64,000 nt of DNA from Kitagawia praeruptora (GCA_037693485.1 CM075348.1:16598501-16662500), one strand, 5' to 3'. Positions 1 to 13,267 are shown, numbered from the stretch's first letter. Numbers and translations: made by a program. The notes: generated by a model from the sequence alone, not told the origin.

Positions 1-982
1 TAAATTACCACATATACACGCACATGACACATACAGGCACACATTCGCACAGAACAAACACATGCCACCCACGCACCCACCCCTGTCCCCCACCCCCTCG
101 CCGCCAACGATCACCTTCCCTCCCCTTCGCGACGTCAGTTCATCTCCGATCGGTCCTTTTATCTTATCTTCATCTCTCTCTTATCTTCGTCTCCGATCTA
201 TTCCTCTCTCATCTTCGTCTGATTTTACAGGTGGTGTTGCGGTGGAGATGGCGGTGTGATGATGGTGGTGGAAGGTTGGGCGTCGGAGAAGATGAAGGTT
301 TTGGCGGTGGTGATGAATAGATTTTAAATCAATTCAACTATACATACAAATCATCGATTTTTTGGGATTTGTTAAACTCGCCTGAAATTTTTTGTTGGTC
401 GGAGTTTATATTTTATTGATTGTAAGTTAATTTCGGTTTTATGAAAGTTTAAATCTCTGTAAATTGAACTAGATGGTGATTTTTGTTGAATTTTTCGGAA
501 CTGATTTTGTATTCACCGGATTTTGGTTGATATTCCGTTGAATTAGTGATTTTGAAGTGTGTACAGGCGTTTATGGTGATTTTCAGTCCGTTTATGGTGA
601 TTTTCGGGTTGTAAGTGTTGATTTGTTGGTGATTTTTGTATTTTTGGTGGTGATTTTTCGTTTTCCGGTGGTGATTTTTGTGTTTCTATTGGTGATTTTT
701 GGTTTGGCGGTGGTGATTTTATGTTTCCGGTGGTGATTTTTGGTTTGACGGTGGTGATTTTATGTTTCCGGTGGTGATTTTCTGGTGGTCGCCGGTGGTG
801 CACTGGTGGTTGCTGGTGATGGTGGTGGGTGGTTGAATTAGAAAGAAGATAATGAAATCTCAAATATAAAATATTAAAATATAAAATGAATGGTAAGAGA
901 TTAATATAATGTATTTAAATGGGTGGATAGGATTAGATCTCATATCTCACCATAAGTAGTGGTTCTCACCTGACCAAGACCC
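1..982. mobile_element. Right part of a TA-targeting inverted-repeat element (left end outside window)
   Basis: The stretch ends with a motif whose reverse complement reads TAGGGTCTTGGTCAGGTGAGA, directly against a (TA)n run at 983-998. The next element has the same style of end (GG...TGAGACC...GAGAAC next to TA). The left end is not seen, so it should lie before base 1. The interior holds no convincing gene; the small reading frames near 24-320 are Pro/Ser-rich and look like chance. Element class is uncertain: the TA-run target resembles Micron-type or TA-preferring Mutator-like non-autonomous elements described in plants. Confidence 0.45.
550..830. repeat. Degenerate tandem repeat built on GGTGATTTT
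   Basis: The unit GGTGATTTT recurs about every 20-40 bases, often as GTTTCCGGTGGTGATTTT. The phase is irregular, so this is a degenerate simple repeat inside the element. The antisense His/Pro/Lys-rich reading frame here is a by-product of the repeat. Confidence 0.7.
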
Positions 983-998
983 TATATATATATATATA

Positions 999-2342
999 GG
1001 GGGCTACTCTAGTGAGACCCCTGTTATTATGAGAACTGCACATTGGGCCATAAAACAGGCCCAATACCAAAACACACACGCGGCTTTCTTCCGCACATAA
1101 ACAGCAACCTCCTCCCTGTTTCGCAACCTCCTCCCCTGCCTTCTTTGAGCAACACAAACAGCAACCAAAGTTTACCCACACCATTAACAGTAACATAACA
1201 TCCACTTCACCCCATCACCCTCTCTAATTATTACCTACTTGGTAGACTCGAAGAAAATGGGGAGTATTACATTGGGGAGTATGTCTCCAGAAGCTAAAAA
1301 GAGCCTATATATTTTCAAGATCTAAAGTAAACAATAAGGTTGTATTCAGTAGAAAAATAATGAAAGAAAAGGAAGTGGTACGGTACTTGGGCAACCTATT
1401 CTGATAGACTAGAAGCAATTAAATTCAAAGCAAATAACCGAAAAAACAAAGCAAAGCACCAAAAAAATAAATACAAATCATCAAAAATTCCAGCATAAAT
1501 CATAAAAAAAAACAGCTCTTAGACAATACAAATCACAACATCACCATCTCCGGTCGCCACCACCACCAAATCACCGAAAATTCAAACCAAATCACCAAAA
1601 AAATCAATACAAATCACCAAATTTCAATACGAATCACTAAAAATTTAACAAAAAATACTCAAAATTTATGAACAAACCACCAAAAAACGAAGTCAAAATC
1701 ACTAATTTGCTACTGCAAATTACTAATTTTCTATTTTAAATCACTAATTTATGCTTCTCATCACCATTTTTTTGTATTGATACACGCACACCCAGTCAAC
1801 CAGCTGCTAAACTTGAACACACCCGCTACAAGGGGAAAGAACAGCCCACATAGCAGTATACATCCACACAGCAGCATACATGAACAGATCAGCTGTAGAA
1901 ACAGGGGAGAAACCAGATACAAGGATGGCATTTTGAATTAATTTGCCCTGACGAAACCAGAATTTGTAATCTGGGTTTGGTACCTCTTTGTTATTTTTGG
2001 TGATTGTGGGTGTTGGTGCGGTAGTTGAAGACTTGAAGCACCAAGATAATTCATGTCCTTGGAGGAACATTTCGATCTGAGCCTTCCATGTAATGAAATT
2101 GGTGCTACCATTAATTTGATTGGCAGTTGAGAGGAGGGATTCAATTAAAATGAGGTGGCCGGAAACAGGAACTGCAGTGGCATCTGGGTGGGGGTGGGGG
2201 TGGGGTTCGGATGTGGGGGGAATATAGTCAGATTTATTAGAGATTAATATAGTGAGATTTGTGTGGTCCAGATTAAGTAGTATAGTATAAAATGGAAAGC
2301 TCTCAATTCTCAAAATAAGGGGGTCTCATTTGAGCACTTGCC
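999..2342. mobile_element. 1.34-kb non-autonomous inverted-repeat element inserted in a (TA)n run
   Basis: Both ends abut TA runs (983-998 and 2343-2357). The left end reads GGGGGCTACTCTAGTGAGAC. The reverse complement of the right end reads GGCAAGTGCTCAAATGAGAC, and the match continues through CCC..TTATT.TGAGAA; roughly 29 of 40 positions agree. No transposase reading frame is present. The interior 1440-1770 is rich in AAATCACCAAA/AATCACTAA, the complement of the repeat word in the neighbouring element, so the two are probably related. The 168-aa antisense frame at 1807-2313 has a short stretch (about 2000-2120) resembling the start of a copia gag protein (NFITWKAQIEMFLQGHELS), so it may be a captured retroelement fragment. 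Confidence 0.6.
1938..2200 (-). pseudogene. Short copia gag-like fragment
   Basis: On the minus strand the translation includes HLILIESLLS, then NGSTNFITWKAQIEMFLQGHELS. This is the arrangement at the start of copia UBN2-type gag proteins, where a residue run with N..W...M...L is followed by a short linker. No zinc knuckle, protease or further domain follows, and the fragment sits inside the 999-2342 element. It is inferred to be a remnant, not a gene. Confidence 0.4.
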
Positions 2343-2357
2343 TATATATATATATAT

Positions 2358-2796
2358 CAAAGGTTTAAGTAAGACCGAGGTCCGAGGATAACTTAATTAA
2401 AAATATAATTTACTTTTGTTAGTATTGGCGATATTATCTTTTTACGAAATTTGATGTTAATATTAAGTATTTTTAACCATATATATATAACCACATAGTG
2501 CATGTGGTGTTTTTGGATTTGAGATTTTTAATTTAAACTAAAAAATATAAAGAAAATAATATATTTTAATTAAGAAAAATAATTGATTAATTATTATTAA
2601 ATTTAGCATAATTTACTAAATATTTTATTTAGCTAAATAAATTTAACCACCCAGAATTATACCAACAAAATTTTCAATATTAATTTAAATAAAATAATAC
2701 TCCGTATAATATAATATGAATTTCTAATATTTGACTAATTTTATTATTTGGGTTCTATCTTCTAAACAATTGCGGAGGCTGAAAAATTCAATCAAA
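2358..2796. other. AT-rich upstream region of the O-methyltransferase gene
   Basis: Very AT-rich DNA with no reading frame. It should contain the promoter and 5' UTR of the gene starting at 2797, but TATA-like words are so frequent here that none can be singled out. Confidence 0.5.
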
Positions 2797-5700
2797 ATGC
2801 CGAGCTCGTTGGTGTGCCGTTGCGTCACTTCTTTTTCCATCTTTCGCAACCGTTTATTCACCAACAACTCTTTGCCTACACGAAACGCCGTCGTTTACTT
2901 AACGGCGAGAAAACACATCGCGTGTTCCTCAACCGCCGCCGCAGAAACAACCAGCTGTTCCGACGCCGTCGTTGTCTCCGGCGACGGCAAGTACGGCCGG
3001 AAAGAAATTATCAGTATCACTCCACGCCTCTATGATTACTTACTTGCTAATGTTAGAGAACCGCAGGTAGATGTACAGTTTATGTAAGTATAGTATGTGT
3101 TTGTGTGTGTATCTATCTTAATTGAACGAATGTGCGTATTTTTTGTGATGTTTATTTGTGTTTTGGATTTTAGATTTTGCGAGAATTGCGCGAAGAGACT
3201 TCGACAATGCGTGGTAGTCAGATGCAGGTAACTGATTTTTGTGGTTAGAAATTAGAGATATGTTTATGTTGTTTTTGCAATTTGAAGTGTTTGGTAGAGA
3301 TTGTGACGCGATATGATTGAGCGAGTAATTTGAATTTGAATGTAATTTGTTTAATATTTCCGAAGGAAGTTATGGTTTTCCTTAGGTCGTAAGTTGCATA
3401 AGTAAGCACTCATTGTGTGATAATATTGACCGATTGTATGCAAATAAGGCTTATACTTGAAGTATACTCCTGCCTTGCGTTATCGTTTAAAGATTTGGTT
3501 AGCTGAAAACGCTTCAAGCCTTAGATAATTTTGAATTTTTGATTATAGATTATACTTTTTTATTAGTAATGTTAATGCATTATTTATTGAGGCCTGATGG
3601 AGTGTGTAGTACTTATCAAGTCTTAAATATTACTACAATGTTTGAGCTATCTAGACTCGAAGAAGAAAAAAATAATTATCAATTTATCATATGTTGGTTT
3701 ACTAGGATTCATTTAGAAAGCTTCTCTATTTTATTTTTGATGCTCATGCTTTGTCCATACTCCATAGGTATCTCCTGATCAAGCGCAACTGCTTGCAATG
3801 TTAGTCCAGATTTTAGGGGCGGAAAGGTGCATAGAAGTTGGTGTCTATACGGTATGCAAGTTATAATTCTCACTGGTTGTTCGACTTTTTTTTTTTTTCT
3901 TCATAAACTTACTTTCGTGGACTTTTAAGTATCTACACCATGTTCCAAATGTTGATAAGATCTAGTCACTTTAGAGAGGTGTCACTGCCTTTTTGATAAA
4001 ATTATCATTGAGCTGCTATATGCATCACTGATAAATGCAGATTGGACAACCCTAAAAATCCCTCAGTTTTCTTACAAATTTAAATGAGTCTTGGAACGAG
4101 GCTTCAAGGTTTCAGTAGTTAAGTTTCCTGCAAGACTGCCTCTGAGCCTTCTTGCCCGAAAGAAAGTTGGAAATTATAATTGTTGAGCTACAGAATGACA
4201 AAATTGTACTACCATTTTTGAATATCACCAACTTACTAATTTCATGAATGACGCAACCAAAGTGTAATGTTCAATTTTGTGATGCAAAATGTTAATTACA
4301 GTTTTAAAACTTTGTCATTAAAATTTTGGGATTCAGTGAAATACTATAAAACTTCTTTGGTTAATTATTGCCTCCAGGGATACTCCTCACTGGCTGTTGC
4401 CCTTGTCCTACCGGAATCTGGCCGTTTAGTTGCGTGCGAAAGAGACGGGAAGGCTCTTGAGGTGGCAAAAAGGTATTATGATCAAGCTGGTGTCTCACAT
4501 AAGGTGATATATCTCCTCTTCTGAGCTTGTATCCTGAAAGTGTTTTTTTCTCCATTTTCTGTCATGTGCTTATGTTTTCTATAAGATATTGACAAATTTT
4601 TAGGTTCTAACTAGTGATTATTAATATCTACTAATCTACTGAGAATCATAATAATATAAACAAGGAACCAATTCTGAAGTTCCAAGGCCAACTGCAATGA
4701 CCCCTGACTGGCCTAGTGCATAGAGACTAGAGAGGGGATGCTTATTTTTGTACTGACTTGCAATCACCCACATATTGCATATTTCATCTTATGATATTTG
4801 ATTGTGTTAGGTTGATGTCAGACACGGGCTAGCAGCTGATGCATTGAAATTAATGATTCAGAATGGAGAAGGTTGCAGGTATTTCTCAAAATTGTTGTTT
4901 TGAAGTTGTGTACACAATAAACCCATACCATGCAGAAAATTCAAAACCTATTAAGAGGTTACTGGAAGGTGTTATGTGGCATTTGTAGATGAAATTTACA
5001 TGGGTAAAATTATTTTGAAGATTCTATATAGACAGCTTTAAAAGTTTTTTAGTTTCTAATTTTATTTCCCAGAGTTCGTTTACATGTTTTCTGCTTCACC
5101 AGATTAATTGTGGTATGTTAAGAAAAGAAATTGTTTATCTTGAACAAGAAAGGATGTACATTAAAAATATTAGTAGAGAAAAGGGTAGATAAAAGGAGAT
5201 GACAGTTGAGAATTGAGCCGAGTCCTTGACCTTTATACCACTGGTCATGTTTTCACCGTGCTAAACTTCACTCACGTTTCTAGTTCAATCACCACTAAGA
5301 CTGTACTTTATACTGTGTATTGAGTATCGATTGAGGGAGACATCTTAAGTATGCATCAATTCATGAGTTGCATTATAAAAGTAGTTTGATTATGAAATGG
5401 TTCGAGATGACGAGATGATACCGTACTATTAGTTTTGGTCTCGACAACGATAGTGCGTGGACATGGAAGGCGTAAATATTTTTCTATGCTTAGTAGATCG
5501 GAGGTACCCTTTTCCAGAAAGCCTAGATGCCCTAGACAATGCTAGCAAGCAACCTCGATGGTGATAAAGGCTTAGAATGTACTATTCTGCTAGAGCCTTA
5601 ATTTCACTAAATATCCGAACTCGACAAAAAATTTAGTATAAAGTGTAATTCAATATTGCCATAGAGAATTGTTTTGCTTTTACAACGCTGATATGTTATG

Positions 5701-8700
5701 ACCATATATCAATTTTTTTCTTGCAATTGTTTTTTTTGTGAAACATAACTATTTTTGTTACTCATTAAGTTGTTTTTGCATTTAAATGTCCTCAACTGGA
5801 GAGTGTATATTTGTGGAGGCATTTTGGTGATTGAGAAATTTTTATTTCGAGAGAGAGAAGAGAAATATTATGTTCACAAACTAAGAATCGGCTTAGATGT
5901 TCCCTTTAGTTAAAACTGCTTTGCTGAAGATAAACCTTTGGCCGGAATTTTGTTTTTGCAACTTAATTTTAATTTTTTTGTTTCATTTACTTGAGTATTG
6001 CCCTATCCCTAGTAGCAGAGGATAAACCTTATTGGAAGACAGGAGAAAATTGTATTTTTGACAAAGCAATCCTGAATGTTATCTGTAAGAACCCGAATTT
6101 TCGGTAGAATTAAAACTTTTTATATATTGATGAAAGAATGAACAGTGACTCCGACTACAAGGTATTAACAAAGAATGTGAATGAGTATAGATTTAAATGA
6201 TCATATGTCATGAAGAATACTTTTGGTTGATAGCATAAATAAGAATAATCTATCTCTAAGGATATAAGTTATATTATTCCAAGAAAGATTATTCATGTGT
6301 CATCCAAATCAATATCTATTATAAGTCCAGCGGTTCCGTAAAAAGGTTAAGGAGCACTCGAGAGTAAACCAGGTTCATTTTCCTAATTATAGGAATTAAA
6401 TAAAAATAAGTGATGAATAGTGATTTTGGTGGAATTTAGAATATTAGTATAATAATGCTATATCCGGTATTCGGAACGGATTTCCGAGTTCGTATTAGTG
6501 ATCCAGGAGGAAAATAAGTGTATGTAAAAGCTGTCGGATTCAGAAAAAGAGCACTTTCATTTTCTCCGAGAATTCCCTGGACACTGCCAGACTTAAGGAT
6601 TTATAAAAGGGATTTAAGGAATTTAAATTCGAGAAGTATTAAGAAAGATGGAGAATGTTATTATAAATATTAAGAAGGTTTTCGGTAAAACCCTAATTAG
6701 AAACGAATGAGTTATTCCCACGAACGATCAATGAATTGAGCAATAATCGGACAAAAGAGCAAGCAGAGATCAAGATGCATGCATGTGCAAGTGGGTGGAG
6801 TAAGTAACTAAGCTAGTGGCAAGGAGTAACTTGCACACTTAGGATTAAACCAAGCATACAAGATATTATCTCTTAAGATGCTACTTGTCCACTTGATTTA
6901 TGAAGCTTCCTTGACACACCACTTTTAATAAAGCCACTTTATGGCCTTGATATTATTTGGATGCATCAATAATGCAAGGAACCAAGCAAGTTTCATACAT
7001 ACAAGCACAATTGGAAACAAACTAAACTAGTTGGCATGAGGATGCAACATAAGGCACAAATACTTGCTCACATGTTATCAAACCCTTAACCAAGCCTTAA
7101 CCATCAACTAGACCATGGTTAACCAAGCAAATATCTATCAGTTATAGATCACTTTATGCATTATTGTTCAAAGCAAGCCAAGCAAAATCTCTCTCTCCCT
7201 CACCAAGCTCCATTCGGCTATATGCCTTAATTCAAGAATCAAAATCAACCTTCCCACCATTGTTTGATCACCAAACTTTTATCCTAGATCCTATATTTCA
7301 TAAAAATGATACCCTAGAAATCTTAGCCTCAAAATCCATTGTTTCCATTTTCAATAAAATCATCAAAGTTAAGGGTGAATAGTAACATCAAGAACAAAAT
7401 TCTTGGATCTTGAATTTTTGGATGATCTAAGCTTGGTTAAGGATAGACATGGACTATGCAAGGCTTAGCAAGGGCTTTAACACTCTCCAAGGAAGGTATA
7501 AACCTCATGAACCATAGATCTTACTTTGGTATATGCTTGTTCTTGATGATCTTAGTGTAGTTATGATTATGGTGATGTTATAAGCATGTTTAGTTAGTGG
7601 TTTAGTGATTTATGTAATATGATGCATATGGTAGTAAGGCATGGTGTTCCTGGACTTTTTGAGATGATAACCATGTGTATAAGTGTTATGGATGCCCGGT
7701 GTGGCTTGGTTTGATTGTAGTAATTTTTGGAACGTTCGATTTATAGTCGTCGTAATGCCGAAATTTCATTAACCTTAAGAACACAAACTGGACAGAACAT
7801 GTAACTCACTGCATAGCTTCGACTTATGCCATGATTAGCTAGATCATGTTACAAGCTTCGTTTTGATATAAAGATCGCATGAAACGGACTTACGGTTTAG
7901 GAGTTATGATTAAATTCGTAAAAGTGGTTCGAAACCGAGGATGCAAATTCGTAATTGAAATTGAACCGTGTAAAATATGTATCGCAGTGACGAATCTTGG
8001 TAATTAAATATTAGAGGTAAAAAGGAAGGTGTGGGAGAAAACCACATGTCGAATGGATCGTTTTTCGATTTTATAAAAATGTTCGAATCGAGGTTAAACG
8101 CGAACGAACCCCTTAAAAGTATGACTTTGGTTATAACTTAGAAAACGGGCGATAAAACTCGAGGTATAATCTTGATTCGTAAACGACCGACCTTAGAACT
8201 TGTACGACTTAAGTATATACCAAGTGTAAGCATGATGACATGTCTTGATAACGAACGAATGTCGGATCGTATCGGTGATAAAAAGAGTTACACTAAAAGA
8301 GACGTAACGAGATAACTCGAAAACATGTTTCGATGGAGTTTATACTTAGCCTTTTAAGAAGCGTTAAGTGATTAACCTTAAATATTCTGATTGTTTATAG
8401 ATCGTCGAGCTGACCCGGGACACATTACCCCTACCCGCACTCGATTCCCAGGCAAGTTTCAAATCCTTTTTAAAAGACTGTTGTTGTGAATATATATATA
8501 TATATGCTTTCTGTTATACATATGCCATAGCATGCATGCCTACTTTCAAAGTCATATTGATATACTTGTTCCCTGAATTATCGTTGGCTTATGAACTAGA
8601 TGGTTATTATATCGGTTATAAGCCGGAAATTTCTAAGACCCTTAAACGAAGGGCATCTGAACCTCATTCCTTGATTATAGACCGGGAGTCGTTATTTCTT

Positions 8701-11700
8701 GATATATTGACATTATTTTCAGAGGAAAATAATTAAGTAAATATTTCCCATTTATTATCTGGCGAATATTATTGAGATATTCCTTTGAGATTATTTGATA
8801 ACTATTATTCGGGTTATTCATCAGATATTTAATTATTCGATGAACATTATCTTTAATATTCATCTAAAGTCGATTTAATATTCGAATATTATTTCGAACC
8901 CTCAGTTAAGTTATTTACTTAGAGAATATTCATTCTTATTTCTTGGATAAATTTTATTTTGAATATTCATTCGAGTTTATTTATTTAATGAATATTATTT
9001 TAATATTCATTCGAGCCTTATTTATTTAAATGAATATTATTTCGAATATTCATTCAATCTCTATTTATTTTATAAATATTAGTTGAACATTGATTCGAAC
9101 TCCAGTTCATCGATAAATATTATTTTGAATATTCCCTTGAGACGATAAATATTATCTTCGACGTTCATTTAAAGTCGATTCAATTATTGAACATAATTTC
9201 GAATATTCATTCGATAATCATTTCTTCGATAAATATTATTAAGATTGAATATTCATTATTTAGTTAATGAATATTGTCTCAAATATTCAGTCGACAATTA
9301 TTTCATCAATAAATATCATTTTTAAGTTGAATATTCATTATTAATTTAATGAATATTATATCAAATATCCAAGGAATGTTATTTCACCAATAAACATTAT
9401 TATTTTCAAATATCCATTTAAGATTGGATTTATTTAGTGAACATTATTTTAAACAGTTATTTGAGTTTATTTAATTAATGAATATTATCTGGAATATTCA
9501 TATAAAGAAGAGAGTTATTTAGTAAATAATTCTAAATATTCATTCGAGGATTACTTACGAGTAATATTATGATTTATTCATATTCCTTAATTAATATTGA
9601 GTTAATAAATATTCTTGGAATATTTATTTAAATCCTTTTAAGTTCTTTTATAATGATTCATATTATTCAAAGATTATATGTCACCTTCAGATATGGTGTA
9701 AAATATTTTGGAGTAGTTTATGACTATTTTTATCAAGGGGAGGTTTCCAAAACTCTATTTTTATTTAAATCTATCTTAAAGAAGATTTAAATACTCGCTC
9801 AACTTCCAAACGTATATAAGGGGACCTCACTTGAGAGATGTTATTTATTGGACTGCCCGGTCCTATACTTGCTAAAACTATCTTGTCACTCACATCTTGA
9901 TTCTTTCAAGCATCGATATGAGTCTGTTTGGTTACCTCCTCAACGCTCGAGGGGTAAGAATTGATGGAACAAGTTTATATCCATTAACAAGCATCAGCTT
10001 GGGAAATATTGGTGATTTTTCCTTTCCAACTAGATACGACTACTTTGTGGAGTCCTATCAACAAGTAATATACTTGGGGAAAGGGGGAGGAACTTCACGT
10101 TTCAAAGTTATGGATGTGAAATGAACTAGGAGATGCGTAAGTGACCCAGTGGCGCCGGTCCAGCAAATGGCCCAACCGTTGGCCGGGGGGTTCCAGAGGG
10201 CGGTAGACAAGTAAATCCGTCGGTGCTTCCTTCTACATGTAGTAAACAAGAGGTGGGGAGCATAACATGCGACTGATCATCGTGTAAATGCTATGTCTCC
10301 TGGCGCGTCAAACTCCAGTATTAGTTCATCTCTCAATGTTGGAAATTTCCTGCAACCTTATCATTATTGGCAGGTTTGAAAAGTGTTTGAATTGGAATTG
10401 CAATATTCTTCCTGCAAGTTCCTCTATTATGAAAAGTTGATAATATCTGGCTCATCTTTGACATAGCAGATATTTATTCAAAACAAATATATTTTGAGTT
10501 ACCTTGTAACTTCATCTCATACCTTATAGTGGTACTACATCGTTAATGCATGGCATATGGTTTCAAAGATATTTTGAACTGTTACATATTATTACTGTTC
10601 AGTTACATTCTTTTAGGTGGGCTATTGCTCACCCTTGCTTTATTTATCTATATCACAACAACAGCTAGATCAGATGGCCACGCAAGGCGCACTCAGCGTA
10701 AGCAGGTGACAGCCATCAGAGGGATAATCGCTGAGGTCATAGCTACCATTGCTGAAGAGGCAGCTACTGGTAGGCTAGTTGTTAGCATTTGAGTACCAAA
10801 TGTATTTATATATATGGCATATACAAATGGATGGCAAAGAGTATGAAATGTTTAATTGTAATTCTTTGGGTTGTAAGAACTCAAACTTGTGATTAATAAT
10901 ATTGATGGTTACTCTGATTTCATCTCTGGGACTATAACGGGTGTGTTTTACGTTGTTGTTTTGGGTCACAAGGTTGTAATTTAGATTATGTTGGTTTTGT
11001 GGATGGATATTGAGACCGTAACGACCAGATCCCTGACCCCGGATCTGGGGGTGTTACATTATCTTATTATGATATGTATTTTATTTTTATTTTTTTTGAA
11101 CTATTGTGCTGAATTTAAAGTACTATGTTTTCCTCATGCTCCTCACTCTTTGCATTTCTAGATCTTACTTTCTTTACTATTAATTGTAACATATCTAATG
11201 AATCTGGAAAGTTATTTGTGTTATCTCTGCAGCTATGACTTTGCATTTGTTGATGCTGACAAAAGAAATTATCAAGAATACTTTGAATTGCTGCTACAAC
11301 TGGTTAGCATCACACCATTTACTATTCTGTGTCTAAGATACCATTCAGTTCTCTGAAGGGTATGTGAAATTGGATTGTTCCATTTACATTTATCATATGG
11401 TTTAGATAAATAACCTTCTCTTAATCCTAATATTGCAGGTGAGGGTTGGTGGGATTATTATAATTGATAATGTGCTTTGGCATGGAAAAGTTGCTAATCC
11501 ACTGGTAAGTGAAGTAACTCAATATCCAGTGTATGAAGTAACATGCGGACACACATTCTAAATTTCAAATGGTTAGATGATTCAGAAAATTTATATATTC
11601 AGGTAAATGATGCCAAGACTGTCAGCATTAGGAATTTTAATCAGGGTATTATGGAGGATGAACGTGTAAGCATCAGTATGGTAGGTGTATCAAGTTCTGC

Positions 11701-11820
11701 AATTGTTCTATTAAACGTACTTTAAATCATCTCAATATACACATTTTTTAAAAAATATATGTATAATTTTGTTAACAGGTGCCCATAGGTGATGGCTTGA
11801 CAATCTGCCGGAAGAAATGA
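2797..11820 (+). CDS. Caffeoyl-CoA O-methyltransferase-like protein (At3g62000/At3g61990 type), 9 exons
   Basis: Nine exons join in frame with GT-AG introns: 2797-3066, 3174-3227, 3768-3851, 4378-4503, 4811-4878, 11233-11302, 11439-11504, 11603-11680, 11779-11820. They give 285 residues, the usual size for this class I, metal-dependent, SAM-using O-methyltransferase family. The SAM-binding loop GVYTGYSS is at about 133-140. FVDAD (206-210) and IIDN (232-235) supply the acidic and Asn residues expected to hold the divalent metal. The N-terminal 60 residues are Ser/Arg/Ala-rich and could be an organelle-targeting peptide. An in-frame upstream ATG at 2731 would add 22 residues; 2797 is preferred because what follows looks like a transit peptide. 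Intron 5 is 6.35 kb because of an inserted element. The methyl acceptor cannot be told from sequence; the members are usually grouped with phenylpropanoid methyltransferases. Confidence 0.9.
4879..6078 (+). other. Original 5' part of intron 5, no gene seen
   Basis: Intron DNA between the exon 5 donor (GTATTT at 4879) and the insertion. No reading frame, repeat or RNA gene could be supported. Confidence 0.6.
6084..11058 (-). mobile_element. 4,975-bp insertion in intron 5: probable solo LTR of a gypsy-type element
   Basis: The insertion begins TGTAAGAACC and ends GGGGGTGTTACA, and is flanked by identical 5-bp copies TTATC (6079-6083 and 11059-11063). TG...CA ends with short inverted TGTAA/TTACA and a 5-bp duplication are LTR hallmarks. 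I find no second copy of either end inside, no primer site and no gag-pol, so it is not a two-LTR element. Read on the minus strand it starts TGTAACACCCCC, a start seen in several plant Ty3/gypsy LTRs, so a very long solo LTR is the best reading. A large terminally deleted derivative is the alternative. Confidence 0.65.
8735..9640. repeat. AT-rich degenerate repeat of GAATATTCATTCGA words
   Basis: The palindrome GAATATTC and phrases such as TGAATATTATTTCGAATATT recur many times with irregular spacing within the intron insertion. No coding potential. It may be a block of diverged tandem copies or LTR-internal structure. Confidence 0.65.
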
Positions 11821-12683
11821 TAAAAAAAATAATAATGTGACACTAACAACTACCAACATTTAATCAAGAGGATGCAAAGTCTTATCCAAAATGAAGGGTT
11901 GATGCCTAATGGCCAAAGCTAACTGTGAAGGAGGGATGTGGTTCTTTGAAGAAATAAAAGATATGAACACTTCTGTTTATGAAGAACAGAAGTAGCGGAA
12001 CTACTTGCAGACTTGCAGTTAATCTTTCTCTTTTCTGGAATGATATATCATCTCACTGTGAAGTCCTAAAAGTAAAAAAGGGAATGTTGTCATGGTGTGT
12101 TTAGGTAGAAGAAGCATTAGCTATACAGCATTAAAGCATTATATGCAGAAGAATTGTTGGCTCTAGTATACAGAAAATTGTTGTAGACTGAGTTTACTCG
12201 GAACTCACTAGTCACTAGATGTCTCATGTTTGTAGTGTTGTGCACCTAACTCTAGCCAAATAACCTGCCATTAAATTTATCAACTTTATTAACACTTTGT
12301 TTCGTTCTTTCTAAAAATTAATCGATTCATATTACTGATTAGAAGGCATTTATTGTCCAATTTTAGTCGATTATTTATCGTGTTTCTGAAAATTTTAGTC
12401 GGTTATTCATAATTTTGAGAAAACTCTTTAAGAGAGATACTATTAAAAGAAAAAAGTATTTGGTATACCAATTTGTACATTACTGTATAAGGTTTAAAGT
12501 AAAATTTGATCAATTGCTAAACATTGGATGCTATTATTATGTTAATTTCTTGTTTTAATTATACAGGAAAAATTGTGGGGGGGGGGGGGGGTTAAATGGT
12601 AAATTACACAGGCTAAAAAAAGTAAGTGACGATTAAGGAGAAAAATACAAAAATTTCTTGGGGAAAGAAAGGAGAGGGTGGCA
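11821..12683 (+). other. 3' flank of the O-methyltransferase gene, with a 15-G run
   Basis: Contains the likely 3' UTR. No gene. A run of 15 G lies at 12577-12591. Confidence 0.5.
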
Positions 12684-12691
12684 GTTACTTA

Positions 12692-13267
12692 TAGAGCGGG
12701 CAATCGGATCGTGTCGTGTACTTTCGTGTCGTGTACTTTCGTGTTTCGTGTACTTGAAGGTGAAACCCGTATCCACCCGAAACAGGATTCGTGTACTTGA
12801 ATATGAAACCCGTATCCACCCGAAATGAATTCGTGTACTTTCGTGTCGTGTTTCGTGTATATATTATATAAAAATAAAAATAAAATTTAGTTAAAATTTA
12901 TTAGTAAATATTATATTCATATGTAATATACATTAAATATTTTACATTTCCATATATAAATATAAATACAACTCTATAAAAACTTGTAAATATGTATATT
13001 TTTGTGTAAAATATATATCCTTATAAAAAAAATATTAATATATACATAAAATCTATAAGTAGTAAATTATTAACATCTTTATTTCGTGTACTTTCGTGTA
13101 CTTTCGTGTACCCAAAATGAAAACCCATATCCGACACTAAATCTATCGTGTAATTTCGTGTTCGTGTACTTTCGTGTTTCGTGTACTAAAAATCAAAACC
13201 CATATCCGTATTTTTTCGTGTCGTTTCGTGTCGTGTTCACGTGTCGTGTACCAAATTGCCAGGTCTA
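12692..13267. mobile_element. 576-bp non-autonomous hAT element (MITE)
   Basis: The ends read TAGAGCGGGCAAT and ATTGCCAGGTCTA, an imperfect inverted repeat, flanked by the perfect 8-bp duplication GTTACTTA (12684-12691 and 13268-13275). An 8-bp duplication with a TAG..CTA terminus is typical of hAT elements. Both subterminal zones are full of CGTGTACTTTCGTG words (12707-12860 and 13083-13255), around an AT-rich core. There is no transposase; the small frames here are repeat artefacts. Confidence 0.85.

Noticed and set aside
24..320. 98- and 65-codon frames near the window start
   Set aside because: Pro/Ser/His-rich, overlapping in two registers, no family match; lies in a repeat element.
9897..10249. 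Frames of 63-75 codons in the intron insertion
   Set aside because: No domain, and not placed as expected for gag or pol.
6084..11058. Full-length two-LTR retrotransposon in the intron
   Set aside because: Neither terminal sequence recurs inside, and no primer site, polypurine tract or pol frame is present.
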